In this document: in pieces, positions 1-12,827 of the stretch
How the letters are laid out: each line of letters opens with the position of its first letter
How positions within the stretch are numbered: position 1 is the first letter of the stretch
Assembly: GCF_000143415.4 (NCBI RefSeq)
Contig: NW_003314287.1
Location: 751,160 to 815,159, forward strand
DNA from: Selaginella moellendorffii
Lineage: Eukaryota > Streptophyta > Lycopodiopsida > Selaginellales > Selaginellaceae
Direction: 5' to 3'
Length of the DNA stretch: 64,000 nucleotides
Notes under the pieces: generated by a model
Databases searched by the model: none
What the model was told of the DNA's origin: nothing
What the model saw: the letters and a program-made list of their open reading frames with translations, nothing else
Translations under genes and position numbers: made by a program

Positions 1-1277
1 GCTGATGTCTCTTACGTCCTCAATTGAAGCAACAGTGTCCCTGTAATCATCTTCAAGGAGACGCCACTGAAATATCACTTAAGAAAAGAAACAAAACGCT
101 CATTCGAATCAAACATACTCACCACCCAATGGAGATTGCAGGCGTTGAACCAGTTGTGATTGATCGAGATCACGTCTTCCTGCACAAAATGCGAATGTTT
201 TCTGATCACTGAAAAATCCAAACATCATCGCTACCAGATTGGTTACTTGGTGATACCATCCACTCGGAACAAAGATGATATCGCCTGGATTTTGGATGCA
301 CTCCGTCCAACTCGTCTGGCAAAGTTTAAGAAAACAGTCGATACAGCAGGAATTGCAAACAAACCTTGGAAAAATCTGGAAACTCGTCCACCGTTCCATA
401 AATATCATACACGGTGTTCTTTTTGTGCCTAGAAAGGTGAAACAAAACAAGGAGATCAAAGCGGTGAAAAAAAGCATCGAAACTTTTCACCTGTCAAACA
501 AAAATGGAGTTTGCTCCGGTGGCAAGAGATGCCAGAGTTTTCTTCCACACACATTTCCAGACCAGCTATAAGACCTGAAAACGTCGGCGTGCAATGGAGT
601 CCATGTACCTTCACAAATATCACTTGAGAAATCTCCAGAGAAAAAATTAGACTAGCTTTTTACCTGCTGGTCCCATATAGACGAAACGATAGTCGGAAGA
701 AGGCACGGTATCGCCGGAGCTATGCCAGGAGTTTGAGTCTAGAAATTGGTTGAGCCAATCGTCAGAGAAAAAGATCGGAGTTTCATAAGCGCCATAGTCT
801 GGAAACTCCTGCTCCAATCGAAACTTGGTAAGTTCTTCTAGCTAAAAAGAAGAACCAAAGCTCACCTTCACAAAATGCCAATCCTTGAGATAGAGCAACG
901 CTCGGCGCTCAGGATCGTCGCTCTTCCAATGCTCCACAAACTCAGACACCGTCATCTCCAAACGCTTCTGGTCCGTGAATTCTCTCTCGCCACAGTGTGC
1001 AACCTGGAGGAGCTTAATCGATTCCCAATGGAAGAAATTCCATTTCTCTTCCAGTGAAAAGTACCTGGATCTTGGAGCCGCCAAAGTTGCGAGCAAGAAA
1101 CTCGAGGTCGGGTTTGCCATGGTCGTCCACCCAGTCCCTAGATGCCCGCCAGTGCTCCATCAATCCCGTGACAAGCACGGGCTTGTTAGGCAGGAGATAG
1201 CACCCGCGGAATTCCTGGTAGCTCAAGCTCGTCCCATCTTCCACGGGCACACACCCCCCTACATTGATTCTTCCCAT
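1..1277 (-). CDS. JMJD4: JMJD4-type JmjC-domain 2-oxoglutarate/Fe(II) oxygenase, 3' end outside window
   Basis: Eight exons on the minus strand: 1277-1065, 1003-866, 841-664, 608-491, 428-365, 315-235, 179-123 and 66-1 (continues past the window edge). All introns are GT-AG and all phases close. The order of conserved blocks matches animal JMJD4: LYLKDWH, FFSDDWLN, DYRFVYMGPAG, then the iron-binding HxD in LHADVF, NVCGRKLW, FVPSGWYHQV, and the distal iron histidine in SINHNWFN. JMJD4 is known to hydroxylate a lysine of translation termination factor eRF1; the same role here is inference. An in-frame ATG exists at 1301, but an AAACCCTAG box (1278-1286) directly abuts the ATG at 1277, the same layout seen at another gene in this window, so 1277 is preferred. 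Other JmjC oxygenases are less likely because both the spacing and the post-catalytic NLHWVWRLLEDD segment fit JMJD4. Confidence 0.9.
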
Positions 1278-1357
1278 AAACCCTAGAACTTTTAGATTCA
1301 AGAATATTCTTAAAACATAATAAACCCGAATATGCTCATAGATTTGAATTTTAGCTC

Positions 1358-1383
1358 CTCTCTCTCTCTCTCTCTCTCTCTCT
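1358..1383. repeat. (CT)n microsatellite
   Basis: About 13 uninterrupted CT units in the short spacer between the JMJD4-like gene and the 3' end of the subtilase. CT-rich tracts are common in plant 5' UTRs and core promoters, and this one lies about 80 bp upstream of the JMJD4-like start, so it may be part of its promoter (inference). Confidence 0.85.
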
Positions 1384-1427
1384 AATGGAAACGCTTTTAT
1401 ATACTATACCTGGCTATGGCGCTCGCG

Positions 1428-4400
1428 CTAGCTAGAGCTATAGGCTTGCCTCCTCAAAACAGTGATGGGCAGCCTCACTGTGTGTCCGAGATCGCCCACC
1501 AGCCTCATCTCTCCAAAACTAAACTCCTCGGACGAGTCCCTGGCCCGGACTAGAATGCCCAGCGACACCGATCGCCCGGGATCCACCGCAAACGCGGACG
1601 GCTTAACGCTCACCGCCACGCCCGCCGGGTTGGTCACCACCACGCGGTACTTCTCCGTCTTGGCCCCGACGCTGGTGGCGGTCCTTGGAACGCGCCTCTC
1701 GCCGCCCAAGCTGGAGATGGTTATCGATGGTAAGTTGAGGTCCGACATTAGCCCCGCCGGCTGCGAGCACCGCTCCCTCGTCGCGTTGAAGATGGCGGTG
1801 GCGTTCACGCCGGGAACCGCGCACAAGAACTTGATATAGTCACCGTATCCTGTGCATGGATGGGATGAATTATCGATCGAGTGATCTTTGAGCCACGAAC
1901 ACGAAGGACCTACCTGCGTCGAAGACGAGGCCCGGATCCAGCGCGGCCTTTGGATTGATGGCTCCGTGGCCGTAGTCGAACGGGGTGGCGCTCTCGAGGT
2001 CCGACGACGCAGAGCTCGAAGGCTTGCTCCCGTTGTTCCTCGTGCTTGTGGCGTTTGATCCTCTCGAGCCCCCTGCCGCGTTAACGTGCTGCGCGAGCAG
2101 CGGACTCCCGCGGTTGTCCGTGGTGGAAGCGGTGGTCATCATCGCCGAGGCGATCACCGCGGGGCTCCGGCCGGGGAACTCCTTCTTGAGCAGCGCCGCG
2201 ATGCCTGCTACGTGCGGGCTCGCCATGCTCGTCCCGGAAACAAGAGCGAAGTTCTTCCCTGGCATGGACATGGATCTTTGTCAACTTTTCTCTCTGCATA
2301 GATCCATACCTTGGAAGTTTGGCTCGTCCGTTCCACTGGGAGTCCAGGCTCCCCAGATGAGCGATCCGGGGGCGAGGATGTTTGGCTTGAGAACGTCGGC
2401 GTCCTGGAACGCGAAGTTCCTCACGTCGGGGCCGCGAGACGAGTAGAGAGCAACCTGTGGAGCCGAGCTGTTGAACACCGCCTCTTGTCCATTCCCGATC
2501 TTGGCCGTGGCATTGAAACTCGCAGCCTTTCCATTCGCTGCCCGGGTGGTGGACGAGTTGTAGTAGCGTAGAAGCTCCTGTGCAAAGAACGAGTTTGCTA
2601 TCAGGAACTTAAAGAATCTAGCTATGGAGCTTCTTACCTCCGAGCTCTCGGAAGTTGTGATGACGATCCCGGGAACCGAGATTGGAACCGGCTCAAACTT
2701 GCTCCCGGCCAAGTCCGACTCCACAACCAGGACGAATCCCACGGCGCTGAGGTTGGCGACGGTGGCGGCGACTTGGTGGACGGTGGCACCACCGAAGATA
2801 AAGCTGAAGGAGAAGGTGCATATCAGTACCTTTCCCTTGACAAGCTGGGCGTTGAAAAGGCTCGGGTCCTGGCAATCGTTGGGACTGAAGAAATAGTTTG
2901 AGCTGTTTCCAACCGCGTCCTTGGCGAGGATCATGCTGTACGTGCTGCTTCCTGGAGTTGGAGCTGGATTGAAAAATGACACAGCAAAAGGAAAGTGTTT
3001 AGTTTCGAAAAATTTGGGAAGTAAGATCATGAAAAGTTTGTTTTGGAATCATGGAAAGTTTAGATCATGAAAAGTTTCGAATAAGTACGAACTTACGAGC
3101 GAGACCAACACCGGGGAGAGTTTTAGCGTTGCCGAGGCTGATATAGTTTGGATAGCTCCGGTCGTCGAGTCCTGCGGCCACGGTGGCGATCCAGGGGCTG
3201 AAAGAGACGATGGTCCGAGGATACGGCCCTCCATTCCCAGCCGCCTGAGCAACAAAGACGCCTTGTTTCACTGCTGCCAGGATAGCCATGTCGAAAACGT
3301 TGAGAAAAGTGGCACTGCTGCTGCTGGGAGGACTGTTGGGACCAACGGAGAGATTTAAAACGTCCACTCCATCCTCTACGGCCTGTGTGAAGTTCCCGAG
3401 AGAAGAACAATAAGTTTGTGAAAAGATTTGCGAAAGTTTCGCTTGCTTGCCTTGTCTATGGCTGCCACAACGTCTGCTACGAATCCTCCAAATTGCCTAT
3501 ACAGCGCCTTGTACACTGCTATCCTGCTCAAAGAAGCTTTCAGTACGTAATAAAGAGAAATGTTCACCAGGAAAAAATATCCCTGTCCAAGCTCACCTTG
3601 CTCGTGGTGCCATACCACTCGCTTTCCCGTAGCTGTACCCGTTTATCGTCACAGGGACGTTGTAATTTCCAGCTGCGATTGATGCAGTGTGGCTGTAAAA
3701 AACGTAAAAAGGAAAAACAAATTACATTTTTCTCCAGAAAAATACGTTTTTGGAAGTGGAAGCTCGAGCTTACGATCCATGGCCATCGCCGTCGAGAGGA
3801 GAATCGAAGTCCACAGACGCGTTGAAGTTGCCGGAAGCCGTGGCGGCAGCGGCAAAGTGTCGAGCTCCAACGATCTTGCCATTGCAAAACGAGGCCACCT
3901 CGCAAGAGCCTCGAAAGCTTTTCAAGCCGCTCGACGTGTTGGAGGAGGAGTTGGAAGCGAAAGCTTGCCCCGAGAAACTTGGATGCGTGGGATCAATGCC
4001 AGTGTCGATGATCCCCACAACGATCCCGTCACCCGCATTGCCGGCGCCACCCTGCTGCGACCACACTCCGGTCGGGAGTCCCAGGAAATCGGGGGTGTGT
4101 GTCGTGAGCTTGCTCACTCTCCAATCTTTTTGGACGAGCATCACTCCCGGGGCTGACTTGAGTGTGTCTGCCTTCAAGAGCAAGAAATCGAGTCAAGTTC
4201 GAGAGTTTGTTCTTCATTTTCTTGAGAAGTTGAAAAAAAAAAGCGAACAACAACTTACCTGGTGATCTTGGAGTTTCACGGCGAAGCCATTGATCAAGTG
4301 GTGGTAGCTGTAGAGCTTCTGGTAGCCGGCGCCGCTGCTAGCGAAAGTTTCTTGCAAGAACTTGTCGTGCTGCTGGACGAGACGAGATTTGTAGAGCTCC

Positions 4401-4648
4401 ACTGTGTTCTTCGTGGAGCTGGATATCATAACATCGATCACGAAAGAATTACACGAACGTTTCTTCTCTTTCACTCACCTGGATTTGCCGATTCCGATGT
4501 CCACCTCCTCCGCTCCAAACGCCTCCGCGTAGCTGGACACTGGATCCCCTTCCATGATCACCATGTACACTTCTCCATTCGAAGGGAAAGCCAGGAGCTC
4601 CAGCAGGAGCGACAATGCAAGCAGCATTCCTGTGACGATCAATGCCAT
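1428..4648 (-). CDS. Secreted subtilisin-like serine protease (plant subtilase, S8)
   Basis: Ten exons: 4648-4479, 4418-4259, 4171-3774, 3692-3597, 3523-3451, 3382-3097, 2963-2638, 2577-2310, 2258-1914, 1849-1428; total 2544 nt, 847 residues. Domain order: hydrophobic signal peptide ending near PSNG (residue about 25), I9 propeptide (VYMVIMEGDP to LINGFAVKL), catalytic Asp in GIIDTGIDPTHPSF, catalytic His in GDGHGSHTAS split by intron 3, oxyanion Asn in QAAGNGGPYP, a PA insert, catalytic Ser in SGTSMASPHVAG, and a C-terminal Fn3-like domain. The full triad suggests an active apoplastic protease. Residues 700-740 contain an unusual low-complexity Ser/Asn/Gly stretch between the Ser block and the ATPFDYGHGAI motif. 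Intron 5 (3450-3383) appears to use a GC donor (AAG/GCAAGC) because only that junction yields the conserved DKAVEDGVDV. The acceptor of exon 9 was chosen at 2259 since it alone keeps the frame and gives QGKNFALVSGTS. Confidence 0.93.
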
Positions 4649-6660
4649 GGTTGTGGCGAGGACGAACGAAGGGATCGAATCGACTCGTGGGCGATCCTGG
4701 ACGGATCAAACCCAGGGTGCCCACATCCCCCGACTCCACACAAGTGACAGTTCTGCCACGACCCACGAGCATTCATGAAGCGCCCAACGGCGCCATTTAG
4801 CTCGCGAGAAGCGAAGAAGAGAAAAAAAGGAGCTGAGAGGAGGACCCAAGAACACGACGAGGGGCCGACAAGAAAGAACAATGCGCGAGCAATCCCAGAG
4901 ACAGCTTCTTTTTTTCTCCTTTCTATTATTTTCAGTCAGTGAGAAGAACCATGAGCATGAATTTATGAACGCTGTGACACTGGAGTTGGATCAAACTTCC
5001 CAGCTACCTAGGGCTCTTGCCTTAAAGGAGCCGTTGATCGAAACACCAGATTCCAAAACCGACACAAATTCACCTCTTCCATTCCTAGCTAGAAGCTCTG
5101 TTTCTTATATACCGCCATAGAGAAGAAAACAAAGAAAAAAAAAAAAGATTTCTTTACCTGTGCTGCTGTTCGCATTGGAAGATGATTGTTTTCCATTATA
5201 GTTTTCCATCCAATCCAAGATGGACACTGGAGAGAGAGAAGGGGAGCTTTGTTCTACCACATGATTACAGAGCGATCAAAGGAGGAGGAGAAAAAACACT
5301 TGGGCTGTACGCGATCGATGTTGCCATGGCCGACAAGGGACCCGAGCATTGAATGAAGTGCCCAGCCATGATTGATCTCATTCCATCCATCCATTCGTTT
5401 GTGCCCGGGGAATGAAAATCATAAAAGAAGCTGGTTACAGAGTTCACGCATACTCTGCGGTGAGCATTCGCTCTTCCGTACACGTTGTAAGTTGGATGTT
5501 CTTCCGGAGTTCACGCAGTCCGTACGCGTGGGTAACTTGGAGGGAAGTGGGCGGTGGGGCGCGAGTGAGATTTTTAAGATGGTTTGTCGCTGTCCTGGCC
5601 TGACAGGCTTTGTTGTTGGCGGTGTGGGGCGTCATTTCGCTCATGGGGACTTGACCAGAATCACATGGAGCGTTTCGTTTCGCTCTGGCACTTGACTCGG
5701 AGGATCGAATTCAATTCATTTCGATCGAGGTCGCTCTGATTTGCATCTGCAGCTGGAATCTCCCCAAAAGAAAAAGAAAAGGAGAAGAGCTTGTGTTTCC
5801 GTACTATAAGTGTCCGATAGAGAGTTTGCGCATGAAGTTCGATGTCTGTTTATTTCCGGATAGCATTCAATCCATCCACGATCATGGCACAGGAGGCTGA
5901 ATCAAATCCCGGCACTGCTGCTGGTTGTTTGGCTAGTCCAAGAATTAAAGCTACCTAAACACCGGCCGACTTGTTCTCTCTCTAGCAGGAAAAGGTGGTG
6001 GCCAATAAATTGCGGACACCATCAGCCGTGACGAACAGTTGGAAAGGATGAGATGATCGATCCTTACAATCTATCTATATGCTGTTTTGATAGTCTCGCG
6101 GTGCCATGGATGAGGCTGGTGGATGCAAAATGAATGAATGATGAATCAAATCCAATTCGCCCACCAACGGAACGGATCGTCTGTTCATGTCCGGAAAAGG
6201 AGAAAGATCCAGCGCTTTGACAACTTCGTTTCCTGGTGACCTCTTCCCGAAAGAGAGAAAGAAAAAGATAGCGGTCCCGACAGTCGAGGTCAAGCATCTC
6301 TTTCGATATGTTGGATCATCATGCCATAGAATCTCTCCGTCCGTACGAGTGCCGTATGCGAGCGCTGGCCATGGCTGGGCTGGCAGCCTTTGTTCTGTAG
6401 ATTTTGAGAAGACTTCGCTGGCGAGCACCCTGTGGATTTGAAAATTTGGATGGACGGCGGCGATCTGTTCACGGTTTTACAGCCGTTGATGTTTCCTACC
6501 ATGCTCTGCCCTAAAATATCCCTGCGGGTGGAGATCGCTGGAGGAGAATGCCCGGCTGAGGCATTTTGGCGACCAGGACGATGGTGAGCATTTCGAGACT
6601 GGACGTTTTTATTTTCTGATGTTGTCTTTCTGGGTGGCGGTTTTGTTCCTCCAGGCTTCG
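4649..6660. other. Intergenic, divergent upstream region of subtilase and MNS1-like genes
   Basis: No convincing coding exon was found. Only short ORFs without recognisable motifs occur on both strands. The two flanking genes point away from each other, so this 2-kb segment should hold both promoters. An A-rich run sits near 5130-5150. No RNA gene or transposon end was recognised. Confidence 0.6.
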
Positions 6661-8860
6661 ATGTTCAAGCTCTCTACTAGTAAGTAGAAGAAATCCCATT
6701 TCTTTCACGTACATTGCCTGACACGATGTTTCCATGGTTTTCTCAGCTTTCCAAAACCGGCTGGACAGGGAAAGGCACGATGAAGCTAGCCGAGGGAAGA
6801 TCATCAGGTGAAAAAACTTTGGAAGCTATCCTGTTTTTAATCTTTGTTTTGTGCAGTTTTCTCAAAGAAGATCAACGATGTGCGATCGGGCACAAAATGG
6901 AAGAACCTCCATATCAGTATCCTGTGGTTTGTTCTTGTAGCTTTGGAGCACTCGCGTAAGATCTTTCATGTTTCTTTCTCTGTGTCTGTCTGTAGATAAA
7001 TGAAGAGGATAAATTCCTTAAGCAAGAACGAATGCGAGAAGCATACGACTATGTGAGTTTTGACGTATCGAGTTTTTCTTGTCATCTTTTGTCCAGTGAA
7101 AATTTTTATCAGGTGTCCAACGATGATGTGTGGGTCAGTGAGCCTCCCGATCCCGTGGAAGAAGTTAAGCGCGAGCGTGAAATGCTTCGCAAAGTCGTCC
7201 AGGACTCTCCCGAGTTGCGGGATCTTAAAGCCAAGCTCCATCTTGCTCAAATGAACATGGAAAGGCAGCGACAGGTTGATAAACTATTTTCTCTTGTTTT
7301 CATGTCACTGTGGCTATTGCAGCTTGAAGAGAAGAAGCTTGTAGAGATGGAAGAAGCGTCTCGAAATAAGAAATTCCAAGAGTTAATGTTGGAACAGCTT
7401 GACCAAGCTGAGAGGCGTGAGCAAGAGCGTTTATGCAAGATCCAGAGAGACAAAGTAAGAAGAGCCGAGGTCTTATTGCGAGTTTGCATTCTTTTCTTTC
7501 GATTCTGGCAGATGGAGACTGTGATCACGATGAAGGAGCAACTACAAAAGAAAGAACTTGAGAAGGAGCGGGCTTGGGAGCGGAGGATCGAGGAGCAGAA
7601 AGAAATGGACAAGGTTGGCTCATGACAATAGTAGAACTTTTTTCTAACCGTGTGGCTTTTGATATTTCAGTTGATTATGAAGCTAAACGCCGAGCGTGAG
7701 GAGGAGGCAGCATCTAAAAAGTAAGGCATTCAAGGTCTCCATAAAACAGGTTTCTTACATTCTTCGTTCCATACAGGAAGAAACAAACAGAAGCTATGAG
7801 CTTTGTGCATAAATATCTAGAGACTCGAGAACAAGAAAAAGAAAACAAGGTACAAAGATGTTTATCTTAGAGGATTCTCATTTGATCCGCATTCCAGGCG
7901 AAGAAAATGAAGCAGGAGGAAGAAGAAATGCTCCGATACCGAGCATTACAGGACCAACGAGCAGCAGAAAAAGCCGAAAAGGAGAGAGAAAAGAAGGAGC
8001 GCGAAGAAAAGTGAGCATGCGGTCTGGTTTTTGAAAAACTTGGTCGAGTTTTACGTTGCCAGGATCCACGCAATTCTGTCCGCTGGAAAAGAAGAAGAGG
8101 CTCGCCAAAGGGATGACTTTGAGAAGATGCTCAACGATCTCTACTTTGAAGAGGCCGAAGAGCGCTACAGGAAGAACGCCGAGCAAGAGAGGATCCGGGT
8201 ACCAAAAGACTGTTCCTCCATGGCTTTGAGGATTGCAACTTCCCTTGTCTACAGAGAGAGCAAGTCCGAGAAAATCTCAAGGCTTCGAATGAGCACGACC
8301 ATTTCCTGAAGGAGCAGCGCAAGCTCAAAGAAAAAGCCGAGAGGGAGGCCTTCCACAAGAAGATGATGGATCAAATGGCCGAGGTAATAGTTTCTCCTTT
8401 TGTCTCAATGATCTTCGGCTTTCTCTTTCTCAGGAGCACAAGATCGAGCAAATGAACGCTCAAAAACGAAGGATGAAGATGGAAGAGTTCAAGAGGGAGA
8501 TCAGTAAGTTGTGGGAGGATAAAAAGTCCATGTTCCACGGACAGGTACTTCTGATCTCTCAAAACTCTCAATTCTCGTTTCGTTTTAGGTGGACGAGGCC
8601 AAAGAATTCCGGAAGAAAGAAGAAGAGATGCAAGCCAAGAGAAAAGAGGTGATAGAGGAGGAGCGACGCAAGCTCTTGGCGACTCAAGGAAGAAAGTTAG
8701 CCCATTTCCTTCCAAAGCACACGCTAGAAAGCGAGGAAGACTATAAAATCGTTGGAATTCCACCACCACCACAGCGGGAAAAGGTATACCTCCATCTCTC
8801 CTTTTCTTCTTCTCGTTTGAGCTCTTACACAGTTTTTTTTCTCGCGTGTAGAGGAGATAG
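6661..8860 (+). CDS. MNS1: MNS1-like TPH-domain coiled-coil protein (axonemal/flagellar)
   Basis: Fifteen exons give 471 residues: 6661-6679, 6747-6807, 6857-6923, 6996-7052, 7113-7274, 7323-7454, 7512-7613, 7671-7720, 7777-7849, 7898-8010, 8063-8198, 8255-8383, 8434-8544, 8589-8783, 8852-8860. The product is almost wholly charged coiled coil rich in Glu, Lys, Arg and Gln, as in trichohyalin-plectin-homology proteins. The C-terminal block (EEERRKLLATQG, HFLPK, then acidic DYKIVG) resembles the end of MNS1 (animal length about 495 residues), a protein inside ciliary doublet microtubules. In a plant this fits sperm flagella. The first three exons are the least certain: they were chosen because they alone join in phase to the INEEDKFLKQE exon, and the third donor (CCT/GTGGTT) is weak. 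Other flagellar TPH proteins (CFAP45/CFAP53 types) are alternatives. The stop lies 65 bp before the next start codon. Confidence 0.72.
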
Positions 8861-8905
8861 AGCGAGCGAGCAATGTATTGTTATAAAAATAATCCATCGT
8901 GGAGT

Positions 8906-8914
8906 TTAGGGTTT
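8906..8914 (+). promoter_or_regulatory. Telo-box (TTAGGGTTT) upstream of helicase start
   Basis: TTAGGGTTT lies 12 bp before the ATG at 8926. In plants telo-boxes are frequent in promoters of ribosome-biogenesis and translation genes (known), which fits an exosome helicase acting on pre-rRNA. The 65-bp gap to the upstream gene means that this promoter must overlap that gene's 3' end. Confidence 0.6.
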
Positions 8915-8925
8915 TAGGAGGGCAA

Positions 8926-11900
8926 ATGGCGGCTGCGTCCGCCAAGCGCGGCGCCGAGGATGATCTCGCGTCGCCATCGCTCAAGCAGGCCAAGATTTCC
9001 GAGACGCTAGCGCCGGCGGCGATCGAGCGGGGTTGCATTCACGAAATCGCGTATCCGGATGGATTCCAGGCTTCAGGTGAGAAGCGTGACGCTCCCGCGA
9101 AGCCTGCCAAGGAGTATCCCTTCACGCTCGACGCTTTCCAGCGTGAGGCGATTGCGGCATTGGAAGCTGGAGAATCAGTCATGGTATGCTAGCAAGAATT
9201 TTGGATTTGGAGCTTTGGTTTGAATTTTTTTTTCTCGGCAAGGTCTCGGCACACACGTCGGCAGGCAAGACTGTGGTCGCGGAGTATGCGATTGCCATGG
9301 CTCTAAGAGATCAGCAGCGTGTGCTTTACACATCTCCTATCAAGGCGCTGAGCAACCAAAAGTTTCGAGAGCTCGCGGAGGAGTTTTCGGACGTGGGGCT
9401 GATGACTGGTGACGTTACAATCTCCCCCAATGCGTCTTGCTTGGTAAATGTTTCCTCAGCTTGGATAGCTCGCTATGATGATTCTCATTTATGATAGGAA
9501 GATCAGAAGTGCTCCAATGGAGCGCTCATGATGCTTTTACGAGAATTCTGATGCGACTTTCTTTCTTGACTAGATGCCATATTCAATACTTCCGTTGGCT
9601 TGAAACTTACATAGTGGTCATTATATTCTGCAGGTCATGACTACCGAGATTTTGCGGAGCATGCAGTATCGAGGGTCAGAAGTCATGAGAGAAGTTGCGT
9701 GGATAATTTTTGACGAAGTTCACTACATGAGAGACCGGGAACGAGGAGTGGTGTGGGAAGAAAGCATTGTCATGGCTCCTAAGAACGCCCGTTTTGTTTT
9801 TCTATCAGCGACGGTGCCAAATGCTAAAGAATTCGCTGACTGGGTTGCAAAGGTACAGTCCTCACGCTTTGAATTTGGCAGAATGTGCTGATGTATTACT
9901 GCTTCACAGGTTCATCAACAACCTTGTCACATCGTGTATACTGACTTCAGACCAACGCCTCTACAACACTATATTTTTCCCGCCGGTGGGGATGGTTTGT
10001 ATCTTGTCGTCGATGAGCAAGGTACGTTTCGAGAGGACAGTTTCTCGAAAGCAGTGAACGCAGTTGCAATTGCCGATCCAAAGAAGGACGGAAAATGGCA
10101 AAAGCGAAAAGAAGAAGGAAAGGACGAACCAAGTGACATCTGGAAGATTGTGAAAATGATTATTGCACGGCAATATGATCCAGTAATAGTGTTCAGTTTT
10201 AGCAAGAGGGATTGCGAGCATCTTGCAATGCAGGTGATTTTCTTTCTCCTCGCTGATGTGTTTGTCTAACCGTTGCTTGCAGATGTCAAAAATGGACCTT
10301 AACTCAGAAGATGAAAAGAAACTTGTTGAAGGCATATTTCGAAATGCCATGGACTCTTTATCTGAAGACGATAAAAAGCTTCCTCAGGTTAGATCGATTC
10401 TTGTGTATAAAACGATATACTTAACTATCTTTGCAGGTCTCTCTGGCCCTGCCTTACTTGAAGCGCGGAATCGGAGTGCATCACTCGGGCCTGTTGCCCA
10501 TTCTTAAAGAAGTTATTGAGATATTATTTCAAGAAGGGCTCGTAAAGGTATATTTGTACAGCGTTTCGTTTCTTCCTAAGTTGTTGGATGTTGCAGTGCC
10601 TGTTTGCTACAGAGACATTCAGTATTGGACTGAATATGCCTGCCAAGACAGTCGTGTTCACGAACGTTCGCAAGTTTGATGGTGACAAGTTTCGCTGGAT
10701 AACCAGCGGCGAATATATTCAAATGAGTGGACGCGCAGGGCGTAGAGGGCTTGACAATTTTGGCGTATGTATTTTTATGCTAGATGAGAAGCTAGAACCA
10801 GCTGTTGCGAAGCAGATAGTGAAGGGCACTGCCGATCCACTGAATAGGTAATGGTGGATTTTCATGTTACGGCTTCTGTACTCATGGCTGTCTCTTCTTT
10901 CAGTGCTTTTCATCTCAGCTATAATATGATATTAAATCAGATGCGCTGTGAAGAGAGTAACCCAGAAGACTTACTTCGCCAGTCCTTTCACCAATTTCAG
11001 TCTGATCGAAGCTTACCAATCCTTGAGGTATAAATTCCACTCCTTTTGAAATGATCCCGCGCTATAATAGTCTGAATGCAGCAACGCGTGAAGAATCTGG
11101 AAGAAGAAAGAGCTTCTGTTCTTATTGAAGAAGAGGAGAAGCTAGCAGAATACTACTCATCGGTCAATCAGTTGAGGAAAATAAAGAATCAGATACGGGA
11201 GATTATACTCGCTCCTCGATCTTGTCTTCCGTTTCTTCAACCTGGGCGTCTAGTGCGGATATTCAGATCTGCTGATGCAGTGGAGCAACAGAATAGCGTA
11301 CTAATGGAGCAAGATCCTGCTGTATGGGGCGTTATTATCAACTTTGAGAAGGCTCAGTCAAAGGACTCAGATGAAGGTAAGCCGAATGGCGCAGTACGTG
11401 TACTTACTTTTTCTACAGATGATCCTTTCGAATCAAAGCCGCGAAAGCACTTGAAATACGTGGTGGACGTGCTGGTGAACTGCGTAACTGAGAAAGAAGG
11501 GGACAGACCGAAGGTGGCACGTCCTGTATCTCTGGATGAGGATGGGCAACCTTTAGTTACAGCATTTCCTTTGTCTCAAGTAAGTAATCTCTTATCGGTA
11601 CTTGGTTTTTGTTCTTACCATCTATATTAGGTGGAGAGCCTTAGTGCCGTTCGGATTCGTATTCCAAGAGATTTGCGTCCAGCGGAAGCGAGAGAGCAGA
11701 CCTTGAGGACCGTACTGGAAGTACTGAAAAGGTTTCCCGACGGATTGCAGCTTTTAGATCCCGAGGATGATATGAAGGTGAGACTCTTCGTTTGAAGCAT
11801 GAGTGAGCTTTTGGTGCACAGGTGGAAAGCAGCGATTACAAGAAGTTGGTGCGACGAGTGGAAGCACTGGAAACTCTGATAGCAAAACATCCAGTTGCAA

Positions 11901-12708
11901 AATCTCCAACTCTAAATGAACGATTGAGGCTGCTCCAGAAGAAGGAAGATCTAGCCGAGACCATTCGTGTAGCGCGGAAGGAAGTGCGTGCTGCGTCCGC
12001 TCTAATATTCAAGGACGAACTAAAAGCGCGTCGAAGAGTTTTACGTCGTTTAAGGTACTTGGTTTTTTCTCAAGTCCACAGTGACTGATTTTTCTTTGTC
12101 CCGCAGTTATGCCACCAGGGACGACGTTGTGCAACTCAAGGGGCTCGTGGCCTGCGAGATAAGCAGCGCGGACGAGCTCATTGTCACGGAACTGATATTC
12201 AATGGTGTTTTCAAGGACGTCACAGCAGAGCAAGCTGCCGCGCTATTGTCATGCTTCGTGTGGCAAGAGAAGACGAAAATGGCGAAGCCGCTGTCTCAAG
12301 AACTTGCTGGACTGTTTTCGCAGCTCCAGGACACAGCCAGGCAAGTTGGAAAACTCCAAGTGGAATGCAAGGTAGTGTTCTTTCTCTTTTTCTTTGTTTT
12401 CTGCCACTAGAGCAAGATCGTTTTTACAGGTTCCAGTCGATGTGGAGGAATACGTGAATTCGTTTCGGCCGGATATAATGGAGGGAGTCCATGCCTGGTG
12501 CACCGGAAAGAGCTTTCTGGAGGTGTTGAAAGTGGCGGAGGTGTTTGAAGGGAGCTTGATCCGGGCGCTTAGAAGGCTAGAGGAGCTTGTCCAGCAACTG
12601 GTCACAGCCTCGAAAGCCATTGGAGAGGCAGACATGGAGGCCAAGTTCCAGGACGCAAGCACCAAGATGAAAAGAGACATTGTGTTTGCGGCGTCTCTAT
12701 ACCTATGA
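8926..12708 (+). CDS. MTR4: MTR4/HEN2-type exosome RNA helicase (Ski2-like)
   Basis: Thirteen exons (8926-9183, 9243-9443, 9634-9852, 9910-10233, 10283-10387, 10437-10547, 10597-10847, 10904-11027, 11082-11579, 11631-11777, 11822-12054, 12107-12371, 12430-12708), 3015 nt, 1004 residues, the usual size of plant MTR4 (about 990). Motifs in order: Walker [31 protein letters not shown] in [12 protein letters not shown] in [57 protein letters not shown], then the arch/KOW insert ([10 protein letters not shown]) and a DSHCT C-terminus ending in FAASLYL. The enzyme unwinds RNA for the nuclear exosome: rRNA maturation if MTR4, nucleoplasmic RNA decay if HEN2. The arch sequence ([17 protein letters not shown]) cannot separate the two paralogs by eye. 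All phases close, so the gene looks intact. Confidence 0.95.
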
Positions 12709-12827
12709 ATCACATTTTTGTACATTAAATCTTTGTACATAATCTTCTATTAGTGTCAATGTTGAAAAATGTCTACGTGGCAAACAGCTGTGCCCTTATT
12801 AGGGCGAGATACGTATGTGTGCGCCCT

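Noticed and set aside
5100-6660. Short ORFs between the subtilase and the MNS1-like gene (for example 5372-5695 and 6075-6428)
   Set aside because: No conserved motifs, no plausible splice partners, and composition like intergenic DNA.
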